In this document: positions 1-6,620 of the stretch, in pieces
Position numbering within the stretch: the first letter of the stretch is position 1
How the letters are laid out: each line of letters begins with the position of its first letter
NCBI GenBank assembly: GCA_002504435.1
Contig: DAQP01000054.1
Coordinates: 1 to 12,629 of the forward strand
Direction: 5' to 3'
Source: Euryarchaeota archaeon UBA438
GTDB taxonomy: Archaea; Thermoplasmatota; Poseidoniia; Poseidoniales; Thalassarchaeaceae
Length of the DNA stretch: 12,629 bases
The notes under the pieces: model-generated
Databases searched by the model: none
Told to the model about the DNA's origin: nothing
The model's input: only the letters and a program-made list of their open reading frames with translations
Translations under genes and position numbers: made by a program

Positions 1-44
1 ACTCGGAGTTCTCGGCCTTCATTCATTAGAACCTTGATGGACAT
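1..44 (-). CDS. Possible N-terminus of a truncated minus-strand gene
   Basis: An ATG on the minus strand at 44-42 opens a frame that stays open to the window edge and reads MSIKVLMNEGRELR. Only 14 codons are visible, so no family can be assigned. Support is positional: the fragment is oriented divergently from the transporter gene at 153, and the 108 bp between the two starts contain inverted repeats and an AT-rich promoter-like site, as a shared control region would. A second in-frame ATG seven codons in is an alternative start. An open frame this short can arise by chance. Confidence 0.3.
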   Translation of the reverse strand, partial: MSIKVLMNEGRELR

Positions 45-51
45 GTCGACC

Positions 52-67
52 GGGCGACCGGCCGCCC
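52..67. repeat. GC-rich inverted repeat GGGCG/CGCCC
   Basis: GGGCG (52-56) and CGCCC (63-67) are reverse complements separated by ACCGGC, giving a 5-bp stem with a 6-nt spacer. It overlaps an alternative pairing of GCCC (64-67) with GGGC (76-79). It lies just upstream of the possible minus-strand start at 44, so it could be an operator or a leader hairpin of that gene. No function is demonstrated. Confidence 0.35.
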
Positions 68-92
68 CCTTTTGAGGGCTTTCATACAGTTG

Positions 93-110
93 TGGGCCCT
101 ATGGGGCCCA
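93..110. repeat. Perfect 7-bp inverted repeat upstream of the RND transporter
   Basis: TGGGCCC (93-99) and GGGCCCA (104-110) are perfect reverse complements around the 4-nt spacer TATG. The element ends about 10 bp before the AT-rich promoter-like site at 121-128. That is where an archaeal regulator would contact DNA next to the BRE/TATA region of the transporter gene. It could equally form a leader hairpin in a transcript of the minus-strand gene. The symmetry is seen directly; a regulatory role is inferred. Confidence 0.5.
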
Positions 111-120
111 AAGTGAGCCT

Positions 121-129
121 AAGTTAAAC
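121..129 (+). promoter_or_regulatory. Candidate TATA-like element for the RND transporter
   Basis: The AT-rich stretch AAGTTAAAC is centred about 27 bp before the ATG at 153. This fits an archaeal TATA box (usually 25-30 bp before the transcription start) serving a leaderless or nearly leaderless mRNA. No convincing Shine-Dalgarno site precedes the ATG, which agrees with that reading. The match to a TATA consensus is loose. Confidence 0.35.
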
Positions 130-152
130 ACTGTATTGATTGGCGACATGGC

Positions 153-2699
153 ATGGAGGGCGCACCTCGCGATTCGGGACTTGCCGAGATGTTTGAGAAA
201 ATGGCCCTCCCGGCATTGGTCATTAGCATCCTACTGACCGGCTATATGGTCAGTGTAGTGACGCCACTGCCAAGTTTCACGACTGATCTGGACTCTTTCT
301 CCCCCCAGACTGCCTCCGATCTGGCCGAAGAAAGGGTCGATTCCGTGATTCCTCCAACAGGCCACAGGATTTACATCCATGTCAGCCCGACCGATGACGA
401 AGGGAATGTTCTGGAAGTTTCCTCACTACAAGATTTGCTAAGTGACATGGAAATGATTGACTCTCTTGCTGGCAGGGAGGGAGGGATTTACGCTCATGTC
501 AATGCTGCTGATGTGGTGAATAGGGCTATCCTAGAAAGATCGCCCAATAGTGGAGGGATAGAAAATTTCAGCGACTGGTCGTCCGTTCTGGATAGTCTGG
601 TTTCCGATGACGAGACGTGCATAGATGCCGTAGGCGATGACAAGGCCGTTTCGGCTGCTTCGTTCGCTTCGTCGGCGATGCTGCATACTGACTTTGAGTA
701 TGAGCATGTTTGTGAGTGGTTGGAAGAGGGCACGGGAGATCCAACACCTAGAGCATCCAGCACCCTGTGGGTGATAGAGTTAGATGGTGAAATGGATCGA
801 GAGATAAGGGAAAACCTAGCTCAGAAGATCAGGAGTTCGTTGCGTGATTCGAATTCTGAGAATCTGAATTACGGGGTCATCTCTGATGACTTGATTAGTA
901 GCGACATTAACGATACCACATTGGACGAGATGGTCTGGCTTTTCCTGATTTCAATTGCAGTCGTAGTAGCCGTTTTGGCTCTTGCATTTCGTTCATTCAT
1001 CATGGTGGCTGCACCACTTCTGAGCCTTACTGCGGCCCTAATCTGGACATATGGAACCATTACACTAATGGGGATGCGTTTCTCGATTCTCGAAGTCGCG
1101 GTTGCACCTGTTGTACTAGGGCTGGGGATAGACTACTCTATCCACTTGCAAAGGGGATATGAAAAGGCCCGGAAGGTGAAACATTCGGCAGCGGAGGCAT
1201 GGGTTGAGTCGTTCTCTTCACTGAGGATGGCATTGACACTAGCCGTAATTACCACAGTTTTCGCTTTCCTTTCAAACTCCGTTTCCCCACTGCCGCCCCT
1301 TCGAACGTTTGGGATAACCCTGGCGCTGGGGGTGGTTTCTGCATTTATTGCGAGCACTGTGACCGTTGGTGCAACACACATTGTAGCCGAAAGGGGAGTT
1401 GGTAACAATATTGGAGGGGGACTTCAACTGGAGAAGACTGCATCCAGTGTTACTGAGTTCCAGAGAAAGAACACTGTGTGGGTGATGCTAGCTGTTGCTG
1501 CACTGACTACTGGTTCAGTGGTAGTTGCAGTGATGGAGCTGGATACTAGTTTCGAATTGACCGACTTCCTTTCGGAAGATGAAATGGAGGTCATGCAGGT
1601 GAGACAGGACATATACGAATCATATGATGCCGCTGCATGGAAATCCGTTGACATCATCATTGAGCCTAGCGAGGGGTCTTCTTCTCTGACTAACGAAAGA
1701 GACATTTTGAGAGGGCTGGATTTCTTGGATACAAGAATTTCCGGAATTCCAGAGGTTGTCAATCCGGGAAGTACTACTTCAGACAGGCCTTCTTACGATG
1801 GACTATATCCAATTCTCAGGGATGCAGTTGAGAATGATCCGTCCTTCGGCGAGGTTTTCCATTTGGGAATTTTTGAGGGTGAATTGGACATTACAGACGG
1901 TTTCGAAGAGGGTGACATCTCCGCGGCCATTGGTGCCCTTCTTTCCAACGATTCGACGGGGGATGCGCTCAGGGGGGCTAGCTGGTCAGAGAGGGTCTCT
2001 GGGCATGTAGCATTGACCAAGGACGGGAGTCAATTGCTATACCTGAAAATGAGTATAGACGTTATGGCGAGGAACAGTGAGGACTCAGCGAGGGTCTCGG
2101 AGATATTCAAGCACCAAGCCAGCCTGATAGAAGAAGACGGATTGATTGACTGCAGAGCATATGCAACGGGCGATGTTGTTATGATTGATGGGATACTTTC
2201 CGGGCTGGTGGTATCTCAGATAGAGTCTACGGGGATTAGCCTGCTTGTTTCAATAATGGTTCTATTCTTACTGACCAGGAGGCTGGGTCAGTCTCTCGTT
2301 GTGATATTGCCGGTCGGGCTAGCGGGGGCGTGGGTAGTCGGTTCTATGGCCACACTGGGACTGAACTGGAACGTTCTGACTATCATGATTACTGCACTCA
2401 CCATTGGTTTGGGCATAGACTACTCGATACATGTTTGGAGGAGTTTCGAGACGAATCGAGAGAAGGGGATGGGCGTCTGGAAGGCCATGAGGGACATGTA
2501 CGCTACGACTGGCACTGCCCTCCTCATGTCAGCTGGCACGACAATCTGCGGTTTCCTGGTTCTAATGCTGTCCCCTATCCCAGTGATCAGAGACTTCGGC
2601 GTGGTCAGTTCCATCTCAGTGGCGTTCTCATTCATTCTGGCACTCTTCGTCCTACCAGTACTCCTAGCGGCAGAGGTCAGAACTGCAAATGGCGACTAA
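153..2699 (+). CDS. RND superfamily (MMPL/HAE3-type) membrane transporter
   Basis: The 848-residue protein has the RND layout of two homologous halves. One membrane segment (about 17-36) is followed by an extracytoplasmic domain (about 40-258) and five segments (about 261-281, 283-303, 312-332, 360-382, 386-410). The second half repeats this with a segment at about 441-461, a second outer domain (about 462-690) and a terminal bundle (about 692-840). The sequence GLGIDYSIH occurs in both halves (aspartates at 327 and 756), matching the proton-relay/sterol-sensing-like motif of MMPL/HAE3 transporters. The family exports lipids or hydrophobic compounds using the ion gradient; the substrate here cannot be told. 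The ATG at 153 is used; ATG 189 (residue 13) is an alternative that would still keep the first membrane segment. The gene stands alone on its strand and ends interlocked with the convergent DUF2240 gene. Confidence 0.9.
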   Translation: MEGAPRDSGLAEMFEKMALPALVISILLTGYMVSVVTPLPSFTTDLDSFSPQTASDLAEERVDSVIPPTGHRIYIHVSPTDDEGNVLEVSSLQDLLSDMEMIDSLAGREGGIYAHVNAADVVNRAILERSPNSGGIENFSDWSSVLDSLVSDDETCIDAVGDDKAVSAASFASSAMLHTDFEYEHVCEWLEEGTGDPTPRASSTLWVIELDGEMDREIRENLAQKIRSSLRDSNSENLNYGVISDDLISSDINDTTLDEMVWLFLISIAVVVAVLALAFRSFIMVAAPLLSLTAALIWTYGTITLMGMRFSILEVAVAPVVLGLGIDYSIHLQRGYEKARKVKHSAAEAWVESFSSLRMALTLAVITTVFAFLSNSVSPLPPLRTFGITLALGVVSAFIASTVTVGATHIVAERGVGNNIGGGLQLEKTASSVTEFQRKNTVWVMLAVAALTTGSVVVAVMELDTSFELTDFLSEDEMEVMQVRQDIYESYDAAAWKSVDIIIEPSEGSSSLTNERDILRGLDFLDTRISGIPEVVNPGSTTSDRPSYDGLYPILRDAVENDPSFGEVFHLGIFEGELDITDGFEEGDISAAIGALLSNDSTGDALRGASWSERVSGHVALTKDGSQLLYLKMSIDVMARNSEDSARVSEIFKHQASLIEEDGLIDCRAYATGDVVMIDGILSGLVVSQIESTGISLLVSIMVLFLLTRRLGQSLVVILPVGLAGAWVVGSMATLGLNWNVLTIMITALTIGLGIDYSIHVWRSFETNREKGMGVWKAMRDMYATTGTALLMSAGTTICGFLVLMLSPIPVIRDFGVVSSISVAFSFILALFVLPVLLAAEVRTANGD

Positions 2700-3283
2700 T
2701 TGCCTATAACCTCGTCAATTAGGGACATGTCAAGCCCTTGGTCTCTCGCGACCAAAGCTAGAGACATCCACAAAGTTACATGACCCAATGCCCTCCTCTT
2801 CCGTTGGGCCCTTCTGACTACCTCTTTACTATCAAGTCCCGAATTTTCCCCGATTACTGAGATTAATTGGGGTATTGACCCCTCAGCCCAGTCAGGTGGG
2901 TATTTTTCCGAGTTCTCATTGTTGTTTACTATCGTAACTGAAGTTGTGATTGACTCATCCACGGTTTCTACGGGAGCTTGCGAGGGGAGCCCCGGGGGAT
3001 TCGCTAGTTTGCGAAATATTGGCTTCCACCCTAAAGGGGGGAGGGAAGTTTCTATTCCCTCAGTGGGACTTACCCCCTCTTCGGAAATAGATAGCCAGCC
3101 GGCCTCGATTAGTTTTTCGAGTACTTCAGACGATTCCAACGGAGAAAACCACTGGAATTCCAAGGACCAGAGCCTTATGAGTTCCTCACTGGGAAGGTGA
3201 AGTCCGGAGGATCCCGAGAAGCTTGAGTTGATGAAGCGTCGTACTTCCTCCTCTGAATCTTGACTAATCACGATACTATACAC
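2696..3283 (-). CDS. DUF2240 family archaeal protein
   Basis: This 195-residue protein has the hallmarks of DUF2240, an uncharacterised archaeal family. An N-terminal helical segment leads into LEFQWFSP (41-48), then a helix and LLxx-like strand (to about 65), LGWKP (84-88), and a C-terminal helical module (about 137-190) with SGLDSKEVVRRAQ and LVARDQGLDMSLI. The family looks like a winged-helix-type module plus a helical tail, but no biochemical role is established. A hydrophilic insert (about 92-135) separates the two parts. The start is GTG at 3283; no ATG occurs nearby in frame. The stop (TAG) shares bases with the transporter's TAA. The start is only 17 bp from the divergent HEAT-repeat gene, so the two must have overlapping promoters or co-regulation. 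The family call is from remembered motif similarity. Confidence 0.75.
   Translation of the reverse strand: MYSIVISQDSEEEVRRFINSSFSGSSGLHLPSEELIRLWSLEFQWFSPLESSEVLEKLIEAGWLSISEEGVSPTEGIETSLPPLGWKPIFRKLANPPGLPSQAPVETVDESITTSVTIVNNNENSEKYPPDWAEGSIPQLISVIGENSGLDSKEVVRRAQRKRRALGHVTLWMSLALVARDQGLDMSLIDEVIGN
3273..3281 (+). promoter_or_regulatory. Candidate TATA box for the HEAT-to-ribA operon
   Basis: The sequence ATACTATAC is centred about 24 bp upstream of the ATG at 3301, the position expected for an archaeal TATA box driving a leaderless transcript. It overlaps the first codons of the divergent DUF2240 gene. No Shine-Dalgarno motif is evident before 3301, consistent with leaderless initiation. 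No comparable element was found for the DUF2240 gene in the opposite direction. Confidence 0.4.
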
Positions 3284-3300
3284 ACAAGGCGGTTGAAAAG

Positions 3301-4581
3301 ATGTTTCCCCTATGGGAACGAACAGTCAGTCAGTTGAATAATGTCGATACTATGCGCGGGGCGACAAGCGTGGCCAGAGAGTACATTGCAAGGGATCCGA
3401 GGACGGGGCGTCCACTTACCAGAGGTAGAGTGAAGGACGAGGCCGATATCAGGCTACTGCTCCCTCCCGAGGGGGCTTGGAGAGTGGTTCCCGAGAGAGA
3501 AATTATCGAGCTTTCCAATGGTACGAAAGGAACCATAGAGTTGCCAAGGACTGTAGGAGGGGGTTTCGCGAGGAGAGGAGATGGGATACTGGCCTTGCAC
3601 CGGGTTAGTGAGGCTCGGACGGAAGAAGCCCATTCTATACTGCTAGAATGTCTGGATGATGATGATCCCAAAATTAGGACTCTGGCCCTTAGTTCACTGC
3701 CGTCCTTCTCATTGAGAAAGCACGATGGGCTCCTGCAATGCCTTTCGGATAGACTGATTGACGATGACGAAGATGTGCGTACAGAAGCTATGATTGCGCT
3801 GAAGAAGATGGCCCCTATCTTTCCCTCGGGTTGCGAGATGATTCTGCGTAGGGAATTGAGGGACACTAGAAAGAAGCACAGGGACAATGCGTTCGGTGCT
3901 TTGAAGATGGCATCGGAGAGCTGGACTGAAACAGGTTGCCTCCACATTGACGAGCTCATCAGGGAGGAAGATGTTGATCTGCGGAGAAGGGGTTCAAAGA
4001 TACTCAGAGTTCTTGCCCCCAAGTCTAGTGCTGAGGTTTGGGACTTGATAGGATGGTGCTTGGAAGACCAGGACCAGGATGTTAGGAGGAATGCTGCCAG
4101 AACCCTGAACGCGCTGGCTGGCTCTGAGCCTAGGATAGCCGCAATTCTTGTCGAAGTTGCAATGTCGGACGATGATTCAGGAGTTAGAAAATCGGCGATT
4201 GGCGCCCTTAGGAGGCTCGACATGCAGAGCCCAAGGGTGGCTAAGATGATTCTAGATGGTGCTCGAGATAGAGATTACAATCTACGTAAGGCCTGTATTG
4301 AGCTTCTGACAATTGTTCTCAGCGGTAATGAGCTCAGAGAGACTGCTGCTGAGCTACTCAAACAAGAAACCCGACCTGATCTCAGGAAGAAGCTGAGTTC
4401 TCTGTCCATTGACATAGAAATGGAGGGTTCCGAGGAAGAAAAGAATCGATTCTTGGCGGCGCTAGATAACCCGACAGTTTCGGAAGAAGATGCTCCAGAT
4501 ACCAAGGTGGGGTCTGAACAACCCATGGGTGAACATCATAAACAGGAGTTAGGTCGGCCGGAAAGCGAGGGAAGTCCATGA
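3301..4581 (+). CDS. HEAT-repeat protein, function unknown
   Basis: The protein has 426 residues and no signal peptide or membrane segment, so it is probably cytoplasmic. Residues 1-100 form an Arg-rich non-repeat region (RGATSVAREYIARDPRTG near the start). From about 106 to 370 run seven or eight degenerate HEAT-like helical pairs, recognisable from the recurrent acidic turn followed by VR/LR and an Ala-rich helix: DDDDPKIRTLAL, DDDEDVRTEAMIAL, DQDQDVRRNAARTL, SDDDSGVRKSAIGAL and RDRDYNLRKACIELL. The last 55 residues are acidic and look disordered. HEAT solenoids usually bind proteins or nucleic acids as scaffolds; no partner is visible in the sequence. It overlaps the next gene by four bases (ATGA), implying translational coupling. 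An internal ATG at 3352 is an alternative start. PBS-lyase-type HEAT repeats are a near alternative label. Confidence 0.85.
   Translation: MFPLWERTVSQLNNVDTMRGATSVAREYIARDPRTGRPLTRGRVKDEADIRLLLPPEGAWRVVPEREIIELSNGTKGTIELPRTVGGGFARRGDGILALHRVSEARTEEAHSILLECLDDDDPKIRTLALSSLPSFSLRKHDGLLQCLSDRLIDDDEDVRTEAMIALKKMAPIFPSGCEMILRRELRDTRKKHRDNAFGALKMASESWTETGCLHIDELIREEDVDLRRRGSKILRVLAPKSSAEVWDLIGWCLEDQDQDVRRNAARTLNALAGSEPRIAAILVEVAMSDDDSGVRKSAIGALRRLDMQSPRVAKMILDGARDRDYNLRKACIELLTIVLSGNELRETAAELLKQETRPDLRKKLSSLSIDIEMEGSEEEKNRFLAALDNPTVSEEDAPDTKVGSEQPMGEHHKQELGRPESEGSP
4567..4572 (+). promoter_or_regulatory. SD-like site for the 94-residue protein
   Basis: The purine-rich GAGGGA lies 5 nt before the ATG at 4578, inside the end of the HEAT-repeat gene. 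It supports this start and initiation coupled to the upstream gene. Confidence 0.45.
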
Positions 4582-4862
4582 GCGAAGTCGTTGACGAGAA
4601 GGCAGAGCGATTTGAGCTAATGTGGGATGGAATGGCCTCTGGAAAATATAACAGGACCAAGGCTCTGAAATTCAGGCAATACATGAGGCAGCATGTGCTT
4701 CAGAAGTTCCACAAAAGGAAGCCTACTCAATTTGCATCCGTACAAGACAACCACTACAACCACAACTTCTCTAGCAAGGATCAGTTTCTGACAAAAGAGA
4801 ACTGCAAGAAGTACTGGATGGGTGAACTTCAGGCGGAAATCCGGGAGTCGGAGAACTTCTGA
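4578..4862 (+). CDS. Small basic protein, unrecognised
   Basis: I do not recognise this 94-residue protein. It begins with an acidic helix (VVDEKAERFELMWDGM), followed by a strongly basic, aromatic and His-rich middle (residues 23-66, with KFRQYMRQHVLQKFHKRKP and DNHYNHNF), and ends in another predicted helix (KKYWMGELQAEIRESE). There is one cysteine (C76), and no metal-site pattern, signal peptide or membrane segment. The charge pattern would suit nucleic-acid or RNP binding, but that is inference. The ATGA overlap with the HEAT gene and the 15-bp gap to the helicase gene show that it is a translated operon member rather than a chance frame. Confidence 0.75.
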   Translation: MSEVVDEKAERFELMWDGMASGKYNRTKALKFRQYMRQHVLQKFHKRKPTQFASVQDNHYNHNFSSKDQFLTKENCKKYWMGELQAEIRESENF

Positions 4863-4865
4863 TCC

Positions 4866-4871
4866 TGAGGA
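4866..4871 (+). promoter_or_regulatory. Shine-Dalgarno site for the helicase
   Basis: TGAGGA precedes the ATG at 4878 by 6 nt, a good archaeal SD match. It fixes the helicase start in the 15-bp gap after the 94-residue protein. Confidence 0.55.
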
Positions 4872-4877
4872 ATTCAT

Positions 4878-6302
4878 ATGAGTGCTAAACCCAAGGGGTT
4901 TGATAGATGGGACCTAGATAGCCACATCTCCAGAGCAATTGCGGAGCGTGGGTGGGAAGAACCGACTGAAATTCAAATCGAAGCGATTCCTCATGCCAGG
5001 AAGGGTCGCGACGTTGTGGGACAGGCGAGAACAGGGTCGGGAAAGACCGCTGCCTTTGGAATTCCTGCGATAGAAAGATGCAGTGTCTTAGGAAAAATTC
5101 AGGCAATTATTCTGTGCCCAACTAGGGAACTAGCAGTTCAGGTTTCGGAAGAAATGGGCATTCTGCAAGGTGAAAAGGGACTGAAGATTGAGACGGTGTA
5201 CGGAGGTACGGACATTGAGAAACAAGCAAAGCGGCTCGACGATGGTGCGGACATAGTGGTAGGCACTCCGGGCAGGGTTATCGATATGGCAAAGCGCGGT
5301 CACCTGAAAATGGAGAGTATCGCGCTCTTCTGCTTGGACGAAGCAGACAGGATGCTTGACATGGGTTTCTTCCCCGATGTTCTCTGGATTTTTGAGCGGA
5401 CCGTCAACAGGGAGCAGACACTACTGTTCAGTGCCACATTCCCCCAGGAAGTACTGGATGCCGCAGAGGAATTCCTGAATGATCCAGTACATGTAATGAG
5501 CGAGGACTTGGAAGTAGAAGTCCCGGAGATTGAGCAGTTTGCAATTAAGATTGGACGGGCGAACAAGCTTTGGGCCCTAGGTAGAATAATTGGGAGTTCC
5601 GGAAGCGATTCACAGATTCTTATCTTCACAAACACCAAGAGGATGGTCGAGTTGATTGTTGAGAGGCTAGGGAAGTTCAGATTCAAGGCAGTAGGGCTGC
5701 ATGGAGATATGCCTCAAAGCAAGAGAGAGCGGGTCCTTGACTCATTCCGAGACGGTTCGGAGTCGATAGTGGTTGCAACTGACGTAGCTGCTCGTGGGCT
5801 CGATGTTGATGGCATCACCCATGTTGTCAATTATGATCTACCCGACGATTCTGAAGTCTACGTTCACAGAATTGGGAGAACCGGGAGGATGGGCAAAAAG
5901 GGGGAGGCGTGGAGCTTCGCCACTGGTTCAGAAGTAACTATGGTGGACAAGATTTGCTCTACATGGGGGCTTGAAATTCCATTCATTGAACCCCCAGCAC
6001 TTCCCGAGGGCCGAGAAAGGGACTTCGTGCCTAAGAGGGATGACTGGGACGAGGTTTCGGATTACTTCGGGATGGTTCGAGTCAGTATGAAAATAAATAA
6101 TTCAGAAACCACAAAAAGGGAGCTCGTTGACTGGATAGTTAAGGAGTCCAGGATTCCTGAAATAGCGATTGGGGAAGTTACCTCTGACGACGAGGAGACC
6201 ATTGTCGAGGTGCATGTCGAGAAGGTGGCCTACGTCATTGATGTGATCAAGGGGAGGGAGTTCCAAGGTCGTTCCCTAAAGCCAGCTATAGTGAATTCTT
6301 GA
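4878..6302 (+). CDS. DEAD-box RNA helicase with DbpA-like C-terminal RNA-binding domain
   Basis: All DEAD-box motifs are present and intact in the 474-residue protein. These are the upstream aromatic F8 and Q motif PTEIQIEAI (Q33), motif I ARTGSGKT (50-57), Ia PTREL (81-85), GG (109-110), TPGR (130-133), DEAD (154-157), SAT (185-187), motif IV LIFTNTK (248-254), motif V ATDVAARGLD (300-309) and motif VI HRIGRTGRMG (330-339). RecA1 spans about 8-205 and RecA2 about 220-370. Residues about 396-473 (FGMVRVSMKINN, IPEIAIGEV, VIDVIKGREFQGRSLKPA) resemble the DbpA RNA-binding domain (PF03880), an RRM-like fold that in bacterial DbpA docks on hairpin 92 of 23S rRNA. A role in ribosome assembly or structured-RNA remodelling is therefore likely. 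The length fits DbpA/DeaD-type enzymes. The tail assignment is by motif resemblance and less certain than the helicase core. Confidence 0.95.
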   Translation: MSAKPKGFDRWDLDSHISRAIAERGWEEPTEIQIEAIPHARKGRDVVGQARTGSGKTAAFGIPAIERCSVLGKIQAIILCPTRELAVQVSEEMGILQGEKGLKIETVYGGTDIEKQAKRLDDGADIVVGTPGRVIDMAKRGHLKMESIALFCLDEADRMLDMGFFPDVLWIFERTVNREQTLLFSATFPQEVLDAAEEFLNDPVHVMSEDLEVEVPEIEQFAIKIGRANKLWALGRIIGSSGSDSQILIFTNTKRMVELIVERLGKFRFKAVGLHGDMPQSKRERVLDSFRDGSESIVVATDVAARGLDVDGITHVVNYDLPDDSEVYVHRIGRTGRMGKKGEAWSFATGSEVTMVDKICSTWGLEIPFIEPPALPEGRERDFVPKRDDWDEVSDYFGMVRVSMKINNSETTKRELVDWIVKESRIPEIAIGEVTSDDEETIVEVHVEKVAYVIDVIKGREFQGRSLKPAIVNS

Positions 6303-6317
6303 GATTGTTTCAGCTAC

Positions 6318-6324
6318 GGTGAGG
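6318..6324 (+). promoter_or_regulatory. Shine-Dalgarno site for the TusA-like gene
   Basis: GGTGAGG lies 2 nt before the ATG at 6327 and is a near-ideal complement of the archaeal 16S 3' end, although the spacing is short. It supports initiation at 6327 from a polycistronic mRNA. Confidence 0.55.
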
Positions 6325-6326
6325 TA

Positions 6327-6620
6327 ATGGCGGGGAGTCAAGAGGTTTCCAAAAGGCTGAATCTGCTAGGATTCTTCTGCCCGATTCCAATACACGAAAC
6401 TAAGGCGGCCATATCCTCACTTACTGTTCAACTTGAGTCGAATACGACTTGGGTTCTCGAGGTTGTTTGTGACGATCCAGAAACACTCCGTGACATCCCC
6501 CTCCTATGCGACAGAATGGGAGTATATTTTCTAGAAGTAGTAGAGGATTCAGGAGAGTATGTTTTCTTTATCAGCAACACCTCCGACAAGCGAAAAGAAG
6601 GGGGGGACGAGGATGAATAG
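6327..6620 (+). CDS. TusA/SirA-like sulfur carrier protein
   Basis: The 97-residue protein matches the TusA-like fold: strand LNLLGFFCPIPIHETKAAI (residues 11-29) with the signature CPxP (C18, P19, P21), then a helix, a strand (VLEVVCDDPET, 43-53), a second helix (DIPLLCDRMG) and a terminal hairpin ending FFISN. C18 is the cysteine that carries persulfide in TusA. TusA proteins relay sulfur to tRNA 2-thiouridine synthesis, molybdenum cofactor or other thio-cofactors; which pathway applies here is not visible. The acidic/basic tail after residue 85 is extra. It lies 24 bp after the helicase gene and overlaps ribA by 8 bp. A run of seven G (6600-6606) sits in the last codons, so the tail would be sensitive to a sequencing indel. 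Confidence 0.85.
   Translation: MAGSQEVSKRLNLLGFFCPIPIHETKAAISSLTVQLESNTTWVLEVVCDDPETLRDIPLLCDRMGVYFLEVVEDSGEYVFFISNTSDKRKEGGDEDE

Noticed and set aside
2330..2722. A 130-codon plus-strand frame over the end of the transporter gene
   Set aside because: It covers the second GLGID motif and last membrane bundle in another frame. Its product has no recognisable features.
3330..4223. A 297-codon open frame on the minus strand inside the HEAT-repeat gene
   Set aside because: Its product is Ser-rich and low in pattern, typical of an antisense shadow of an acidic, Arg-rich gene. The plus strand has clear HEAT repeats and coupled neighbours.
6600..6606. Run of seven G as a programmed frameshift or phase-variation site
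   Set aside because: Both frames around it read through to sensible ends (tusA-like stop and ribA start), so no frameshift is needed. The run is short for slippage-based switching.
6559..6612. Upstream extension of ribA to an earlier ATG
   Set aside because: The 18 extra residues lie within the TusA-like gene, do not resemble RibA, and the ATG at 6613 has the usual operon overlap geometry.
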